DNA from: Paenibacillus sp. FSL R5-0517
GTDB lineage: Bacteria > Bacillota > Bacilli > Paenibacillales > Paenibacillaceae
DNA: 64,000 nucleotides
Direction of reading: 5' to 3'
Assembly: GCF_037974355.1 (NCBI RefSeq)
Contig: NZ_CP150235.1
Span: forward strand, 4,588,001 to 4,652,000
In this document: in pieces, positions 16,343 through 26,760 of the stretch
How positions within the stretch are numbered: position 1 is the first letter of the stretch
How the letters are laid out: each line of letters starts with the position of its first letter
Notes under the pieces: generated by a model
What the model was told of the DNA's origin: nothing
The model's input: only the letters and a program-made list of their open reading frames with translations
The model's database searches: none
Program-made: the position numbers and the translations under genes

Positions 16343-19300
16343 TTAATCTAAAAATTCCTTGAATCCAATCCCTTTTTTAGTCAGCCAATCTTTGATCTGC
16401 TGAGGTATTTTAGTGTTTGAATACAAGTAATATTTCGCATCATTGCTTTTTGCAATCTCAAGCCTAGAACCCATATCTGATTTAAACTTTGCTACTCCAC
16501 CATTCTTCCCTTCTAAAATCTTATCCCAATAATTTCCTGATTTTGCTTCCCACCATTTATTTCCGACACCACCATCAAAGTCACGGCCACCTTTTGAGAA
16601 GCTTCCATTTCCACCTAACCGCTTGGTCAAATAAGCTTCAAAGTCTTTACCAATAAGCCCTTTGGCACTTGAGACATTATTCGACCCCTTGGTGGATTGT
16701 CCATTATTAGAAGTTGATGGCTTACTTTTTGCTGACCCGCTTCCACCTCGACTTCCACCACCTCCAGAACCTCCATTAGGGCCCATACGTCCTGCGCTTG
16801 CACTACCACTACCTTGTCCCAAACCTTCTAACGAGTTTTTACCAGGTCTCTTATTATGCCCACTCGGATCCACATATTTTATCGGATTATTACTCACATA
16901 CGAATACAAATTCAAACTAAGTGGATCATCCAGTTCTCCCTCATACGTATCCTCACCGATGAAACGTGCCATGCCTGGATCATACCAACGTGCTCGTAAA
17001 TATTGCAACCCTACCGTATCGTCCCAATACTCCCCTGCATAGCGAAGTACATTCGGTACGGTTTCCTCTGTTGTTAAAGGTCCACCCCAGATGTCATAAG
17101 TGTAACTGTTCAGCACTTTGCCTGCATCGTCCACGAGGCCAACGACATCGCCATGACCATTCAACTGATAGTATTCCAGTTTACCTGTTTGCTTGTCCTG
17201 GCGAGCCCATAATTGCCCATACAGATCATAGATATAAGCATATGTTAGCTCTGCTTTTCCAGATGTTACAGTGGCCTCAGCTATAAGTTTGGCTTCTTCA
17301 TCGTAATAATAACGAATCGTTTGGTCGCCTTCCGTACGTTCATACAACAGTCCATCTCCATTATAGCTGTAGGTTACCGTTTTGCCTTCACCCGTTGCTT
17401 TAATCAGACGATTCTGGCTGTCATACGTATACTGTGCATCCTTTAGACCGTATACCTTACCACTTCCGGTACTGTACCGGTTACCATTTGGGTCATAAGT
17501 ATACGTTTCTTTTTGCGTACCCGTTTCGGTCTGAATCCGGCTCAATTCATCGTATGTGTATTGATCAGTTTCCCCATTCTGTGTACGGGACGTGATGTTT
17601 TTATTACCATCATATTCATAGGCGAACTGTTGCACCGCAGATGTCCCTTGAGAGATCGTGATTCCCGACAGGTCATAGCCGCTGAACTGGTAGCTTGTGC
17701 TGAGGCCCTTGCCAAACGACAATTTCTCCAGCAAGCTATTGGACGTATAACTGAATGTCATACGATCTACAGGCGTCGTTCCCGATGCTGCGAGTGCAGA
17801 AGCCCCTCCTGAACCCGAAGTAATATCCATGGAGGTTACCCGATTCATGGCATTTACTTCGCCGTGAATGCGCAAGGATTGTCCTTTGGCATCCGTTAAG
17901 GTATATCCTAGACGTTGCTGGGTATTGTTTTCGTAATCAAGCCTTGTCCCATCCGGGAATGTCAGTCCGTTCAACATCCCATCTTCAGCACGATAACTGT
18001 ACGTGGTCTTTCCATAATCATCGGTCATCGATGTTCTACGGCCGATTTCGTCGTAAGTGTAAGAAACGTTGCTATCCGGTGCTTTCATGCTTGTGAGCAT
18101 GTTGTCACTGTTATACGTATACTCTGTTACTTTCCCAAGTCGATCCTGTTTTTTAATCAGATTGCTTTTTTTATCGTAATATAATGTTGTTGCATACCCG
18201 GCTGGACTCGGATGCGTCTGTTTAATGATTCTTCCCAATTCATCATACTGTTTTGTGACTGTTTGCGCATTTGGAGAGACGATTTGGGTCACCTGCCCAA
18301 GATAACTGTAGAAATAACGACTTGTTTCTTGTTTCGGTGTTGTCGCAGTTGCGATTTGTCCTAATGCATCGTACGTATAGGTTGTTCTCTGGCCGTTGCC
18401 ATCGATGGATGTAATTACGTTTCCATCCATATCATACTCAGTTTGTTGTAACGGAACGTAGGCACCATTCCGATATTCTTCCACCGCTGTCACTCGACCG
18501 AGTAAATCCATCTTCTCTCGTGTTTGATTGTCGGCAGCGTCCTTATAGACCACCGTTTGGGCCACAGCATCAATGTTGGTAGTTCCAGTGGTTCCGTCCG
18601 GATACTGCGTCTCAACCACTTGGCCAAACGCGTCGATCACAAATCTCGTTACGTTGCTCTCAGCATCTTCAGCTGCCGTGACATTACCTTCGCGATCATA
18701 GGCGTACTTGTATGTAGCCTCAGCCGTTTGTTCTTCTACCAAAAGACCTAACGGATTATATCGCTCGGCCGTGATAATGCCATCTGGCGATGTACTTGTA
18801 ATGATATTCTTGACATCATCGTACACCGTGGTCGATTTCGTGCCGTCGGCATGTATAACCTGTAGAAGCCGTCCCTCTTGATCATATTGGTACGATTCCT
18901 GTTCACCAGCAGCATTCGTTGTCTTTTCCAGCTCACCAGCTTTCGTATAGTCATACGTCTCTACAAGGGATTCTGCCTTGCCGGCGGCATCATGTACGGT
19001 CATGGACCTGGATTTCACCAAATGCCCTGCATTAGCCTGATAACTCAACGTTGCTACGCTGTCTTTAGCTAAATAGCCTCCTTTATCCGTGGTGCTGATG
19101 ACTCTTCCTTTATCATCCAGCTTCACTTCCGATTCAGTGAGCAACTGACCGCCGTATCCATTTTTAGTTGTGCTCCGTAGAACGGAACCTTGGCTGTTAT
19201 AGGTTGTTTCGGTGTATCTCTCCAAGGTACTATTAATCTTGCTGGTAGAACGGACAGGCTTGATCCAGTTGTATGGAGCTTTGCCTGTTTCATACGCATA

Positions 19301-21037
19301 GGTAGATTCCTGTCCTGTACTTTGCTTTTCGGACGTCACCATGCCGTTGGCATCATATGCAATAGTCGTTATCAGCTTTTCGCCAGCACGTCCACCCTCA
19401 CTAACCCACTCCGTTATTTGAGTCGGAAGGTTTCGCTTCGTCTGATTATCGTACTGCAACTCCGTGGAATAAGTCACGTCATCTCCAGTTAACGTGTGCT
19501 TATCTGCGCGAACCAAATCTGGATGAGCTGCAGCGCTAAACGTTTTGGAGAACGTCCAAGTATCTACAGTGTTCTCTGCTTTAACTTTTGTTGTCCATGA
19601 TGCGGGTTGACCGTATGCTTCCAGGTCTTCTCCAGAATATTCAAAGTTAACCTTGTCCAGAACGCCTTCGCCTTCCGTTGTACTAAACTGGTTCTTGCGC
19701 TCTCTTACTTTAAATACGAAATGGGATGAAGCTTCGCCAATCTGCTTCAGCGCAGGAATATATGCATAATCTGTTATAGCTGATGAAGGGCTTGTAATAC
19801 GCGATAGTAAAGCTGTATGCATCACACCTTGAGCATTTTGATTGCTTTGCAACTCAGGTAAAAAGTTGAATTTCGATTCCGGATAATAATACGTATACGT
19901 CGTTGTCCGATCGAGAGCATCTGTGTATTCTCGCAAAATACGAATGCCTTCGTCCTCGCGTTGCGTGTACGTTGCCTTCCGATCCGTTCCGGCAAGCTGT
20001 ACAGTAACCTTCAGGTTGTCATAAGCAAATGTCAGCGCCTGACCTTCGCTGTTTTCAATTCGTGCAATAGCTTGGTTTCCGTTCAATGTCGTATAGTAAA
20101 AATTCACGGTATTGCGGTAGCCATCTGTAATTTGCAACAGTTCTCCGGCTTCATTAAATAGATAATCGTAGCCGTTTCGGATGGATAGACGATAACTGCT
20201 AGATACGCTATTAACAGTCACGGTCGCATCTCGCTTAACGGTTAAGTCATTCCATACGTAACCTTCCAGTTCCAGGTTCGCGTTTAAGCGGTAATAGCCC
20301 ACACCTGGAATCTGAATATACTGATTATCGCCACGTTTTTCCATGAAAGGAATGTCCCAACGCCAGCCTTGCCCCAATCCAGCAGAGAGTTCTTCCTTGC
20401 GTGGCGTAACCATATTGGAGTACGTTTGTGTCGTTTCGTCATATTCAACGCCAAGTTGCCCAGTGGCTCTAGCGCTGTCATAGACGCGTGTCAGATCAAA
20501 CGGAATGAGTCCAGGTAGAGAAAGGTCAGTACTCTGAATCATCATTTCCCCTGTAGCAGTAGAGATGGATTCCGCTCCATAAGACGTCATATAAAGCGAT
20601 GCGTCATCTCGGATATCGACATGGTTAAGTCCCGTTTCGTCCACGGTCGTTCCCGTACCTGGAGTATCCTCTCCAAGAGCATTAATCGAAAAGTTGTTTT
20701 GCTGTGATGAACCCGAAGGGCGTAAACCCTCCATTTGAATCGGTTCGCTTATTTCTTGTGCTTCTAGCCATTTTTCAGCAGCCTCGCCGCCTGTGCGATC
20801 TGTCTGTAAAGCTTTATACAACTGGTACAACGAATAACCCTGATCTAGTTTCTTCTCGATCCAATCTTCTTTGATACCAAATTGCTCTTTTAAACTATGG
20901 ATTGTAATGTAGGTAGCGGAAGGGAGGGAATCCCTACCTTCTGCCGCCGCTGCTGTTTGTCCTCCATATCCAAAAGAACCGAACCCACTAAGAACCAATA
21001 TGACGCATAACCAAATAATCGTTATTTTCTTAAACAC
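16343..21037 (-). CDS. Secreted Rhs-repeat toxin with PD-(D/E)XK-like tip
   Basis: 1564 residues, GTG start behind GAGGTG. A signal peptide (ITIIWLCVILVLSGFGSFGYG) is followed by a DUF6531-like entry (STATGEMMIQSTDLSLPGLIPF) and then a long run of YD repeats (many YDxxGN units). The RHS core LRYAGEYWDDTVGLQYLRARWYDP ends with the conserved YVDPSGH. After a Gly/Ser/Lys-rich linker the tip (about 1460-1564) carries D1486/D1488 in GGRDFDGG and E1497-A-K1499 in WWEAKSG, the pattern of a restriction-endonuclease fold. Predicted: a shell-encased nuclease delivered to neighbouring cells. It is the middle gene of repeat protein - Rhs - immunity. Confidence 0.88.
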   Translation of the reverse strand: MFKKITIIWLCVILVLSGFGSFGYGGQTAAAAEGRDSLPSATYITIHSLKEQFGIKEDWIEKKLDQGYSLYQLYKALQTDRTGGEAAEKWLEAQEISEPIQMEGLRPSGSSQQNNFSINALGEDTPGTGTTVDETGLNHVDIRDDASLYMTSYGAESISTATGEMMIQSTDLSLPGLIPFDLTRVYDSARATGQLGVEYDETTQTYSNMVTPRKEELSAGLGQGWRWDIPFMEKRGDNQYIQIPGVGYYRLNANLELEGYVWNDLTVKRDATVTVNSVSSSYRLSIRNGYDYLFNEAGELLQITDGYRNTVNFYYTTLNGNQAIARIENSEGQALTFAYDNLKVTVQLAGTDRKATYTQREDEGIRILREYTDALDRTTTYTYYYPESKFNFLPELQSNQNAQGVMHTALLSRITSPSSAITDYAYIPALKQIGEASSHFVFKVRERKNQFSTTEGEGVLDKVNFEYSGEDLEAYGQPASWTTKVKAENTVDTWTFSKTFSAAAHPDLVRADKHTLTGDDVTYSTELQYDNQTKRNLPTQITEWVSEGGRAGEKLITTIAYDANGMVTSEKQSTGQESTYAYETGKAPYNWIKPVRSTSKINSTLERYTETTYNSQGSVLRSTTKNGYGGQLLTESEVKLDDKGRVISTTDKGGYLAKDSVATLSYQANAGHLVKSRSMTVHDAAGKAESLVETYDYTKAGELEKTTNAAGEQESYQYDQEGRLLQVIHADGTKSTTVYDDVKNIITSTSPDGIITAERYNPLGLLVEEQTAEATYKYAYDREGNVTAAEDAESNVTRFVIDAFGQVVETQYPDGTTGTTNIDAVAQTVVYKDAADNQTREKMDLLGRVTAVEEYRNGAYVPLQQTEYDMDGNVITSIDGNGQRTTYTYDALGQIATATTPKQETSRYFYSYLGQVTQIVSPNAQTVTKQYDELGRIIKQTHPSPAGYATTLYYDKKSNLIKKQDRLGKVTEYTYNSDNMLTSMKAPDSNVSYTYDEIGRRTSMTDDYGKTTYSYRAEDGMLNGLTFPDGTRLDYENNTQQRLGYTLTDAKGQSLRIHGEVNAMNRVTSMDITSGSGGASALAASGTTPVDRMTFSYTSNSLLEKLSFGKGLSTSYQFSGYDLSGITISQGTSAVQQFAYEYDGNKNITSRTQNGETDQYTYDELSRIQTETGTQKETYTYDPNGNRYSTGSGKVYGLKDAQYTYDSQNRLIKATGEGKTVTYSYNGDGLLYERTEGDQTIRYYYDEEAKLIAEATVTSGKAELTYAYIYDLYGQLWARQDKQTGKLEYYQLNGHGDVVGLVDDAGKVLNSYTYDIWGGPLTTEETVPNVLRYAGEYWDDTVGLQYLRARWYDPGMARFIGEDTYEGELDDPLSLNLYSYVSNNPIKYVDPSGHNKRPGKNSLEGLGQGSGSASAGRMGPNGGSGGGGSRGGSGSAKSKPSTSNNGQSTKGSNNVSSAKGLIGKDFEAYLTKRLGGNGSFSKGGRDFDGGVGNKWWEAKSGNYWDKILEGKNGGVAKFKSDMGSRLEIAKSNDAKYYLYSNTKIPQQIKDWLTKKGIGFKEFLD

Positions 21038-21068
21038 TCCATCACCTCAACCTAAATTTAGACAATCA

Positions 21069-24000
21069 TTAATTAAATGGAAAAATCTTTTTCGTTCGTT
21101 TCGTTAAATTACCGTTGCGATCATACTCAAACACAATTTGATCTCCCGTAAATAGAACAACTTTAAGCAGTTGATTGCCATATCCGTACTCATAGCTGTT
21201 GTCATTGCGAATGTTCATCCATGCTGCTTTTATGGCTCCCTGAATCGGTTTTCCTTCTTTTTCACTCAGCTTGAGATAATAATTCTGTCCACCTTCAAGC
21301 TCCCATTCAAGAACGGTATATTGCTCACCATATACCTGTTCCTGATCTATTGAAGCAGCTACCGGAATGCTCAGTTCCTTATCTGAATACAATTCGATCC
21401 GAGGTTCAATGGAAAAATCACCTAATTCCTTTATGGCAATCCGATACTTGTCAGAGCTATACGGACTGAAACGGTAGTACACATTCCCTTGCTGAACTGT
21501 CGGAAGCGCCGTCTCTGTGTTTTCATACAAAGTCAGAAACTCCACTTCCACTTCCTTGACCGTAAAGTGCCGATAAGCACCTACAAATTTCAGTGTTTGG
21601 GATGACACGTTATGCACCTGAATGTCAGACTTTCCAGGTACAAATTGTCCTCCTGTAGCGTTCTTTCCTTCCTTAACAACAGCTTGATTCTGATTTCGAA
21701 TAACGTAATCATAGGTTCCTCCTTCTGAAGGAGAACCAACGAGTATAGCCTCATAAGATGAAGTATTTGAGAACAAGAGCGTGTTATTTGGCGTCAAATT
21801 CCGCTTGATAAGTGCAGGCTCCTGACTGGAGCTGGCTGTCACAGGAGAGGTATATTGAATCGTTACAGGTTCCGTAGATACTACGGTAACAACAAGCGTT
21901 GCACCTGCTGGAATATCCCATGTTGCATGACTCATACCTTCCACGAAATACAATGCTTTATTAGATTTGTCGTAGACCGTATAATCCACAACGGAGTTTA
22001 CTCCTGCGATTCGTTCAATTTGAGCAGGTTTTGAATCCGGATTCGTAAAGACTGCACTCTGTCCTTGATTGACAGTGATTTCTGTCTCTGGTGAAGGGAC
22101 TTGATCATCTTGTCCACGGAAAACGCGGTAAATTCCACCATACGTTATGGGTTGATCTGAGATGTTGGTAACAACAACTTTTTTACCACCCAAGACATAC
22201 GCCTCAATCGCTGTTGCTGTTCTACTGCTTGACACTGTTCCATCTACGTTGTAAATCGTGTAATCATACACCCGCCCCTCACTGCTGGAAGCATCATTTC
22301 GGACCCTTTTCGCATCTGAGCTTATGTTGGTAAAGGCATAGCTCTCGCCTTTGTTCAACGTTACGCGCAGATAAGCTGGTTCCTGACTATCCACTACAGA
22401 GAAATCATCCGTGTATTCAAATGTTACAGGTGTACTTCCCCCTACGGTAACGACGGCTTCACCACCAGAAGGAATGGTAGCGAGACTTACATTGCTATTG
22501 AATTTGTCACTATGTGCTCTGCCGTCTGCCTTATACACCACAATATCAAACAGTGCACCTAATTTTTTGGCGTTACTCCGTATTGGGTTGCTGAGTGAGC
22601 CTCCATTATGGAATTTTACCGATTGCCCCGGTGATACCGTAATTTTAGTTAGTGCTTCATTTGGTCGATCCTCTACATCAAAAATGGTGTAAATCGCACC
22701 TATGGTTACAGGCTGAGCAGATACGCCTGTGATTACTGCTTTGTTTCCATAGTAAACAACTGGTTCAACCGCTGTTGCTTTTCTTGTACTCCGTTCTGTG
22801 CCATCCGGATAATAGGTGACGTAATCAAATATCCGCCCTTGGGTTGTGGACGCATCACTATCTAGATATTCCCGATCGGTACTGTTATTCCAAAATGTCA
22901 CGCTTTCTCCCTGTTTGAGTGTTACGCGATGGTACGCAGGTTCCATGCTTTCTTCAACCGAGAAATCATCCGTATAACTAAACTCAATTGGGACTTGCCC
23001 AACTACGGTCACGACTGCGTAACCTTGTGAGCGAATGATCGGATTAGTATTTTTGTTGAATCCATCCGAATGAACGACGTTTTCTGCTGTATAAAGAACA
23101 TAGTCAAAAAGGGCTCCATTGGTACTGCTGGCATTGTTTTTTATCGGATTAGCCAACGAACCATTATTACTGAAAATCATAGATTCTCCAGGATATACAG
23201 TGATTCGAGTAATCGCATCACCACCGGCTTTTTGGACATCAAATGTCCGATAGGGCACACCATATGTTACAGGCGTTGCTGTAACCAAGGTTACAACAGC
23301 GGTTCTTCCTGCTGCTACAGTAGGCTTAGTGGATGTATTCGTCCCTGTAGAACTTTCTGTTCCATTTGGAAGATAAACGACATAGTCATGCTTATCTTTG
23401 GTGGAACCATCACTTTGGAGCGCATCTGATTTGGAACTGATATTGGTAAACTGGTAGCTCTCGCCCTGATGTAGAGTCGTACGCGTATAGGCTGGCTCAT
23501 CACTCCATTCACCGGTATATACTTCGTACGGAAGTCCAACGGTGACAGGCTGTGCTCCGGCCCCCGTAAAGATGATCTCGTTTCCTCCCCCTAAGTATGG
23601 TTTGCCGGTTGATTCAAAATTCGAACTAGAAAGGCTTCCATCTTCATTGTAGTTTGCATAGTCATATCTCCGGTCTTGAACTGTGGAGGTATCCGCACTA
23701 ACAGCTCTCGTTTGTGTTCCTTCATTGACGAACCGATAGCTCTCACCTTTGGACAAGGTGGCTCTATGTAAGGCAGGATTCGAAGATACACTATAAGTAA
23801 ATTCAGCAGGTATTGTTACTGTAAATGCATTGCTCCCACTTGAAGTCACGACAGCGGTGTATCCTGCTCCTACGGATAAGCTACTAGTCGAATTCATGTT
23901 ATCCGTTGAAATACTTCCATCTGCTTTATAAACAGCATAATCATAAGAACTGCTTCTCGATGAAGCAGCATCTGTGCTCAAGGATCTTGAGCGAGTTCCA

Positions 24001-24377
24001 TTATTAGTGAAGCTATAGGAATCACCAGGATACATAACTATAACTTGCTCTTCGGCAAATGCCATGGCTTGAGGAGTAAAGAAATCTTCTTCGTACGTAT
24101 CCTCAGTTACGGTCTGTGCATCATCTACATCTTCCACATCTTCGTCTACACCTTCTGGTTCTTCGTGGATATCCGGATCAATAAGATCTAGATACTCGTC
24201 TTCTGTTACAGTTGATTCCTCCATAAAAACATCTACATTCTCAGCGCTACTTTCAGTCATTATTATGGCATCCGATTGATCCGAAAGCGCATAACCGCTA
24301 GTTGGATACATGGTTCCAATCAACAACAAAGCCATCAGAAAAACAATAAAACCTTTTCTTAAACTCATGGAATTCAT
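21069..24377 (-). CDS. Large secreted nine-repeat protein partnered with Rhs
   Basis: 1102 residues. A signal peptide (GFIVFLMALLLIGTMYPTSGYA) is followed by an acidic stretch (DPDIHEEPEGVDEDVEDVDD). Nine repeats of about 92 residues follow, from about 105 to 940, each built as GESYxFTN, then DYxVYxxDG, then a VVTxVSxxPVT strand. Repeats 4/6 and 5/7 are most alike, so the array grew by copying pairs. The C-terminal part has a PPC-like beta domain (VYYRFSPYSSDKYRIAI) and ends in one RHS-like unit, QIVFEYDRNGNLTKRTKK. It ends 31 bases before rhs, so it is co-transcribed. I know no named family for the repeat. Role inferred: surface or carrier partner of the Rhs protein. Start: first ATG after AAAGGAGG; the ATG three codons later is also possible. 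Confidence 0.75.
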   Translation of the reverse strand: MNSMSLRKGFIVFLMALLLIGTMYPTSGYALSDQSDAIIMTESSAENVDVFMEESTVTEDEYLDLIDPDIHEEPEGVDEDVEDVDDAQTVTEDTYEEDFFTPQAMAFAEEQVIVMYPGDSYSFTNNGTRSRSLSTDAASSRSSSYDYAVYKADGSISTDNMNSTSSLSVGAGYTAVVTSSGSNAFTVTIPAEFTYSVSSNPALHRATLSKGESYRFVNEGTQTRAVSADTSTVQDRRYDYANYNEDGSLSSSNFESTGKPYLGGGNEIIFTGAGAQPVTVGLPYEVYTGEWSDEPAYTRTTLHQGESYQFTNISSKSDALQSDGSTKDKHDYVVYLPNGTESSTGTNTSTKPTVAAGRTAVVTLVTATPVTYGVPYRTFDVQKAGGDAITRITVYPGESMIFSNNGSLANPIKNNASSTNGALFDYVLYTAENVVHSDGFNKNTNPIIRSQGYAVVTVVGQVPIEFSYTDDFSVEESMEPAYHRVTLKQGESVTFWNNSTDREYLDSDASTTQGRIFDYVTYYPDGTERSTRKATAVEPVVYYGNKAVITGVSAQPVTIGAIYTIFDVEDRPNEALTKITVSPGQSVKFHNGGSLSNPIRSNAKKLGALFDIVVYKADGRAHSDKFNSNVSLATIPSGGEAVVTVGGSTPVTFEYTDDFSVVDSQEPAYLRVTLNKGESYAFTNISSDAKRVRNDASSSEGRVYDYTIYNVDGTVSSSRTATAIEAYVLGGKKVVVTNISDQPITYGGIYRVFRGQDDQVPSPETEITVNQGQSAVFTNPDSKPAQIERIAGVNSVVDYTVYDKSNKALYFVEGMSHATWDIPAGATLVVTVVSTEPVTIQYTSPVTASSSQEPALIKRNLTPNNTLLFSNTSSYEAILVGSPSEGGTYDYVIRNQNQAVVKEGKNATGGQFVPGKSDIQVHNVSSQTLKFVGAYRHFTVKEVEVEFLTLYENTETALPTVQQGNVYYRFSPYSSDKYRIAIKELGDFSIEPRIELYSDKELSIPVAASIDQEQVYGEQYTVLEWELEGGQNYYLKLSEKEGKPIQGAIKAAWMNIRNDNSYEYGYGNQLLKVVLFTGDQIVFEYDRNGNLTKRTKKIFPFN

Positions 24378-24649
24378 ATTCCTCCTTTATGTTTTTCCTC
24401 CATTTCCTCCCTCAACAGATGTATAAATGGAGCCTAATAAATCATTATCGTCATTTTCCTTATTTTAGGACATAGTAAATTAGTCCCTAAATTCAGGGAC
24501 TTTTTTCCTTTTATATTTCAGATAACAATTCAAAATAAACCTGTATTATCTTGATTTGAATAGAATATTAGATTAAATGTAAAATACTATTTCAATTGAG
24601 TTGATCGTCTTTCCTATTTTGATTAGGAATTAGATTTAATATCTGAAAA
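24378..24649. promoter_or_regulatory. Promoter region of the Rhs operon
   Basis: No gene. It holds a hairpin GTCCCTaaattcaGGGAC with TTTTTT on the plus strand (24483-24507), though no plus-strand gene needs it. The Rhs operon promoter should lie here; the sequence is AT-rich and no single promoter stands out. Confidence 0.4.
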
Positions 24650-24678
24650 ATTAAAAAAGCCGCCAATTGGCGACTTTT
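24650..24678 (-). terminator. Terminator of the yaaA relic unit
   Basis: Minus strand GTCGCCAATTGGCGGC, nearly a perfect palindrome, followed by TTTTTTAA. It ends the duplicated SPFH/yaaA region and separates it from the Rhs operon. Confidence 0.8.
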
Positions 24679-24696
24679 AAATGAATCAAATAGGTA

Positions 24697-25266
24697 TCAT
24701 TCTAGTACATCATCAGCGGAAAACTGGTTACTTTCCCTCTGAATATATACAATACATAAGTACTCCCTTTCGACTTCTCTAGCCAAATTTAGAATGCAAT
24801 TGCTTTCAGATTGAAGTTGATCCGCCAACTTGCTGCCCCAGAATTGATAGAGCAATTTGAAACCTGGACCTTGCAGCTTGCCCTGCATCTCCAATAGATA
24901 CGGGGTAACGCCATCCAAAGGCCGTAAATTGCCATAAAAACCGGATAATATGCGTAAATGCTGCTGAAGATACGCCAGTTCCTCATGTTAAAAAACGCCC
25001 GGTGCCATATATTGATACTGAATGCCCTCGTAGGCATAGATGGCTGGCGTAAGATTTGCTCTTATATTCATATTTCGAATCCGCTCCACGTTCTGTTCAG
25101 CGATTGCATCGTTACACTTCCACATCACTTTGAGCTCGTCATAGGATAACTTTTGAAGCAGACTCAATAGCTGTTCTGACTCGTTTATGAATTGCGGCAT
25201 CTGCGCGATAGCCATCAAATCGGTGTCGATCTTCATCTTTTTCGCTAGTGATATGATCATTCTCAT
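24697..25266 (-). pseudogene. Disrupted yaaA, copy A
   Basis: Reads YaaA from the start codon (with PAKKMK changed to SLAKKMK) to a nonsense codon where the intact copy has Gln (MAPGVF then stop instead of FQNEE). It resumes as LRPLDGVTPYLLEMQGKLQGPG up to CILNLA. It then jumps straight to the C-terminal tail, so roughly 180-200 bases are missing, including FGQMVDGKLVEKAT. At least one stop and one large deletion make it non-functional. It pairs with the intact copy at 26761. Confidence 0.9.
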
Positions 25267-25390
25267 CGTGCTGATCCATCCTTAATCTACCGTTGTTACT
25301 CTCGTTATCCATTGTACAGAATCGGCTATGTGAAGCCAATGGTGAAGCTTACTGTATCTCCTCGCAGTACCTCTGAAATGCATCAAAAAT

Positions 25391-25424
25391 AAACAAGCCA
25401 GCCCACGATTGGACTGGCTTGTTT
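25391..25424 (-). terminator. Terminator after SPFH gene copy A
   Basis: AAACAAGCCAG and CTGGCTTGTTT stem with T-rich flanks. Homologous terminators lie at 27635-27672 and about 29108-29140, marking the ends of duplicated modules. Confidence 0.75.
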
Positions 25425-25483
25425 ATTCGAATTTCAACACATTAATTTGTTTAGAAAGCAAGGCGTGCATTTTCAACCGCTAA

Positions 25484-26362
25484 TTAGGGAGATACGCTTC
25501 CCGCGCCGCTATTTTGCTCTGTTTTGGTAGTCGGCAATTGAATCATTGGCGTGTTGGACCCACTTACATATGGAAGGGCTCCATCCCATTTCTTGATGGT
25601 TTCATATTCAACGAGTTGGCTCGATAAGGATTGTTGAAGCTCTTTATTGGCTTTAGCTTGACCCTCTGCTTCGATCAATAGTTTGTCTGCATTACCTTGC
25701 GCTTCCACACGCTTGCGTTCAGCCTCTTTTTTGGCGATCTCAAGTTCAGTCGTTTTACGTTCCAATTCTTGAGAAGCTTCGACACGTTTATCGATGGCTT
25801 CCTGAGTCTTAGCGTCAGGTTGAGGAACACCTACGGTAACGTTGGATACGATAAAACCTAACTCTTTAACGTCATCAGAGAAACGTTGTTGCACGTCCAC
25901 GCCTGCATCAGATGACTTTTCACCATACACATCAATGACTGTAAACTTGGAAATACCTTTACGAGCTGCGTCACGGAAACGTGTTTTGAGATATGTATCC
26001 TCAATTTCTTGAATGCTAATAGGCCCAAATGTGTTGAAAATAGAAGATACTTTACTTGGTTCTACTTGGTAGTTGTAAGCAAAATCGATTGTGATGTTTT
26101 TTCCGTCAGATGTAGCAATTTGAATATCTCTGTATTCCACCGTTTGAATTCGGATCGGATATTTGGTTACTTTATCGAACGCTCCAACCAGTTTCCACCC
26201 TTGACTCAGTGTACTATCTTTTACCCCTCCATTGGGTGAATATACGACCCCAACATAACCATTAGGAATTCGTGTGACGAAGAAGGTCACCAGTAATACT
26301 CCTACAATAATAACGAGTGCAACTGTAATTGCCCCTACTCTAAACGTCTTTGAATTTTTCAT
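25484..26362 (-). CDS. SPFH/prohibitin-family membrane protein, intact copy
   Basis: 292 residues from the ATG at 26362 (GAGGAG, 7 bases); the ATG six bases upstream is too near the ribosome site. One N-terminal membrane segment (AITVALVIIVGVLLVTFFV) is followed by an SPFH domain (NGYVGVVYSPNGGVKD, YPIRIQTVEYRDIQIATSDGK). A long coiled coil rich in Glu/Lys/Ala follows (ASQELERKTTELEIAKKEAERKRVEAQGNADKL). Such proteins assemble as membrane scaffolds. It overlaps the small membrane protein gene upstream and precedes the dead yaaA copy A. Confidence 0.88.
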   Translation of the reverse strand: MKNSKTFRVGAITVALVIIVGVLLVTFFVTRIPNGYVGVVYSPNGGVKDSTLSQGWKLVGAFDKVTKYPIRIQTVEYRDIQIATSDGKNITIDFAYNYQVEPSKVSSIFNTFGPISIQEIEDTYLKTRFRDAARKGISKFTVIDVYGEKSSDAGVDVQQRFSDDVKELGFIVSNVTVGVPQPDAKTQEAIDKRVEASQELERKTTELEIAKKEAERKRVEAQGNADKLLIEAEGQAKANKELQQSLSSQLVEYETIKKWDGALPYVSGSNTPMIQLPTTKTEQNSGAGSVSP

Positions 26363-26498
26363 CACCATTCTCCTCTTGTTTGAATTTATTATATTTCTTC
26401 AGAATTCTACTACCTATTTTATTGAATAGCGGGATCATTAATGCCCATAGAATAAATGCTAGGATCAAGATTAAAATGATTCCCCCAATAAATGGCAT
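26340..26498 (-). CDS. Small single-span membrane protein, copy A
   Basis: 52 residues from the ATG at 26498 behind GAGGGGAGG. A hydrophobic helix (IIGGI-like start, LILILAFILWALMIPLF) is followed by a basic tail (KIGSRILKKYNKFKQEE). It overlaps the SPFH gene by about 23 bases, so the two are translationally coupled. Family not recognised. Almost identical to the copy at 28575-28733. A partner of the SPFH protein is likely. Confidence 0.7.
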   Translation of the reverse strand: MPFIGGIILILILAFILWALMIPLFNKIGSRILKKYNKFKQEENGDEKFKDV

Positions 26499-26760
26499 AT
26501 TCGTCCTCCCCTCTTTGGATGTAACCGAGTACACATTTATAAATACCAACTAATTATATCCTTCTTTATATATACTTTGTAAATTCATATTAGGTTTCAA
26601 TGATATTCAGCGTCGCTTCCTGTAGACCTCTGTAGATACCAACATATTCGGAATAAGCCTGCCTTAGTCTTGCAAAAAAAAGAGCCATCAAATTATTTGA
26701 TGGCATTTACCAATGTGTAACTCTATACGAACCAAAATTTATAAACCATTTTACAACAGG

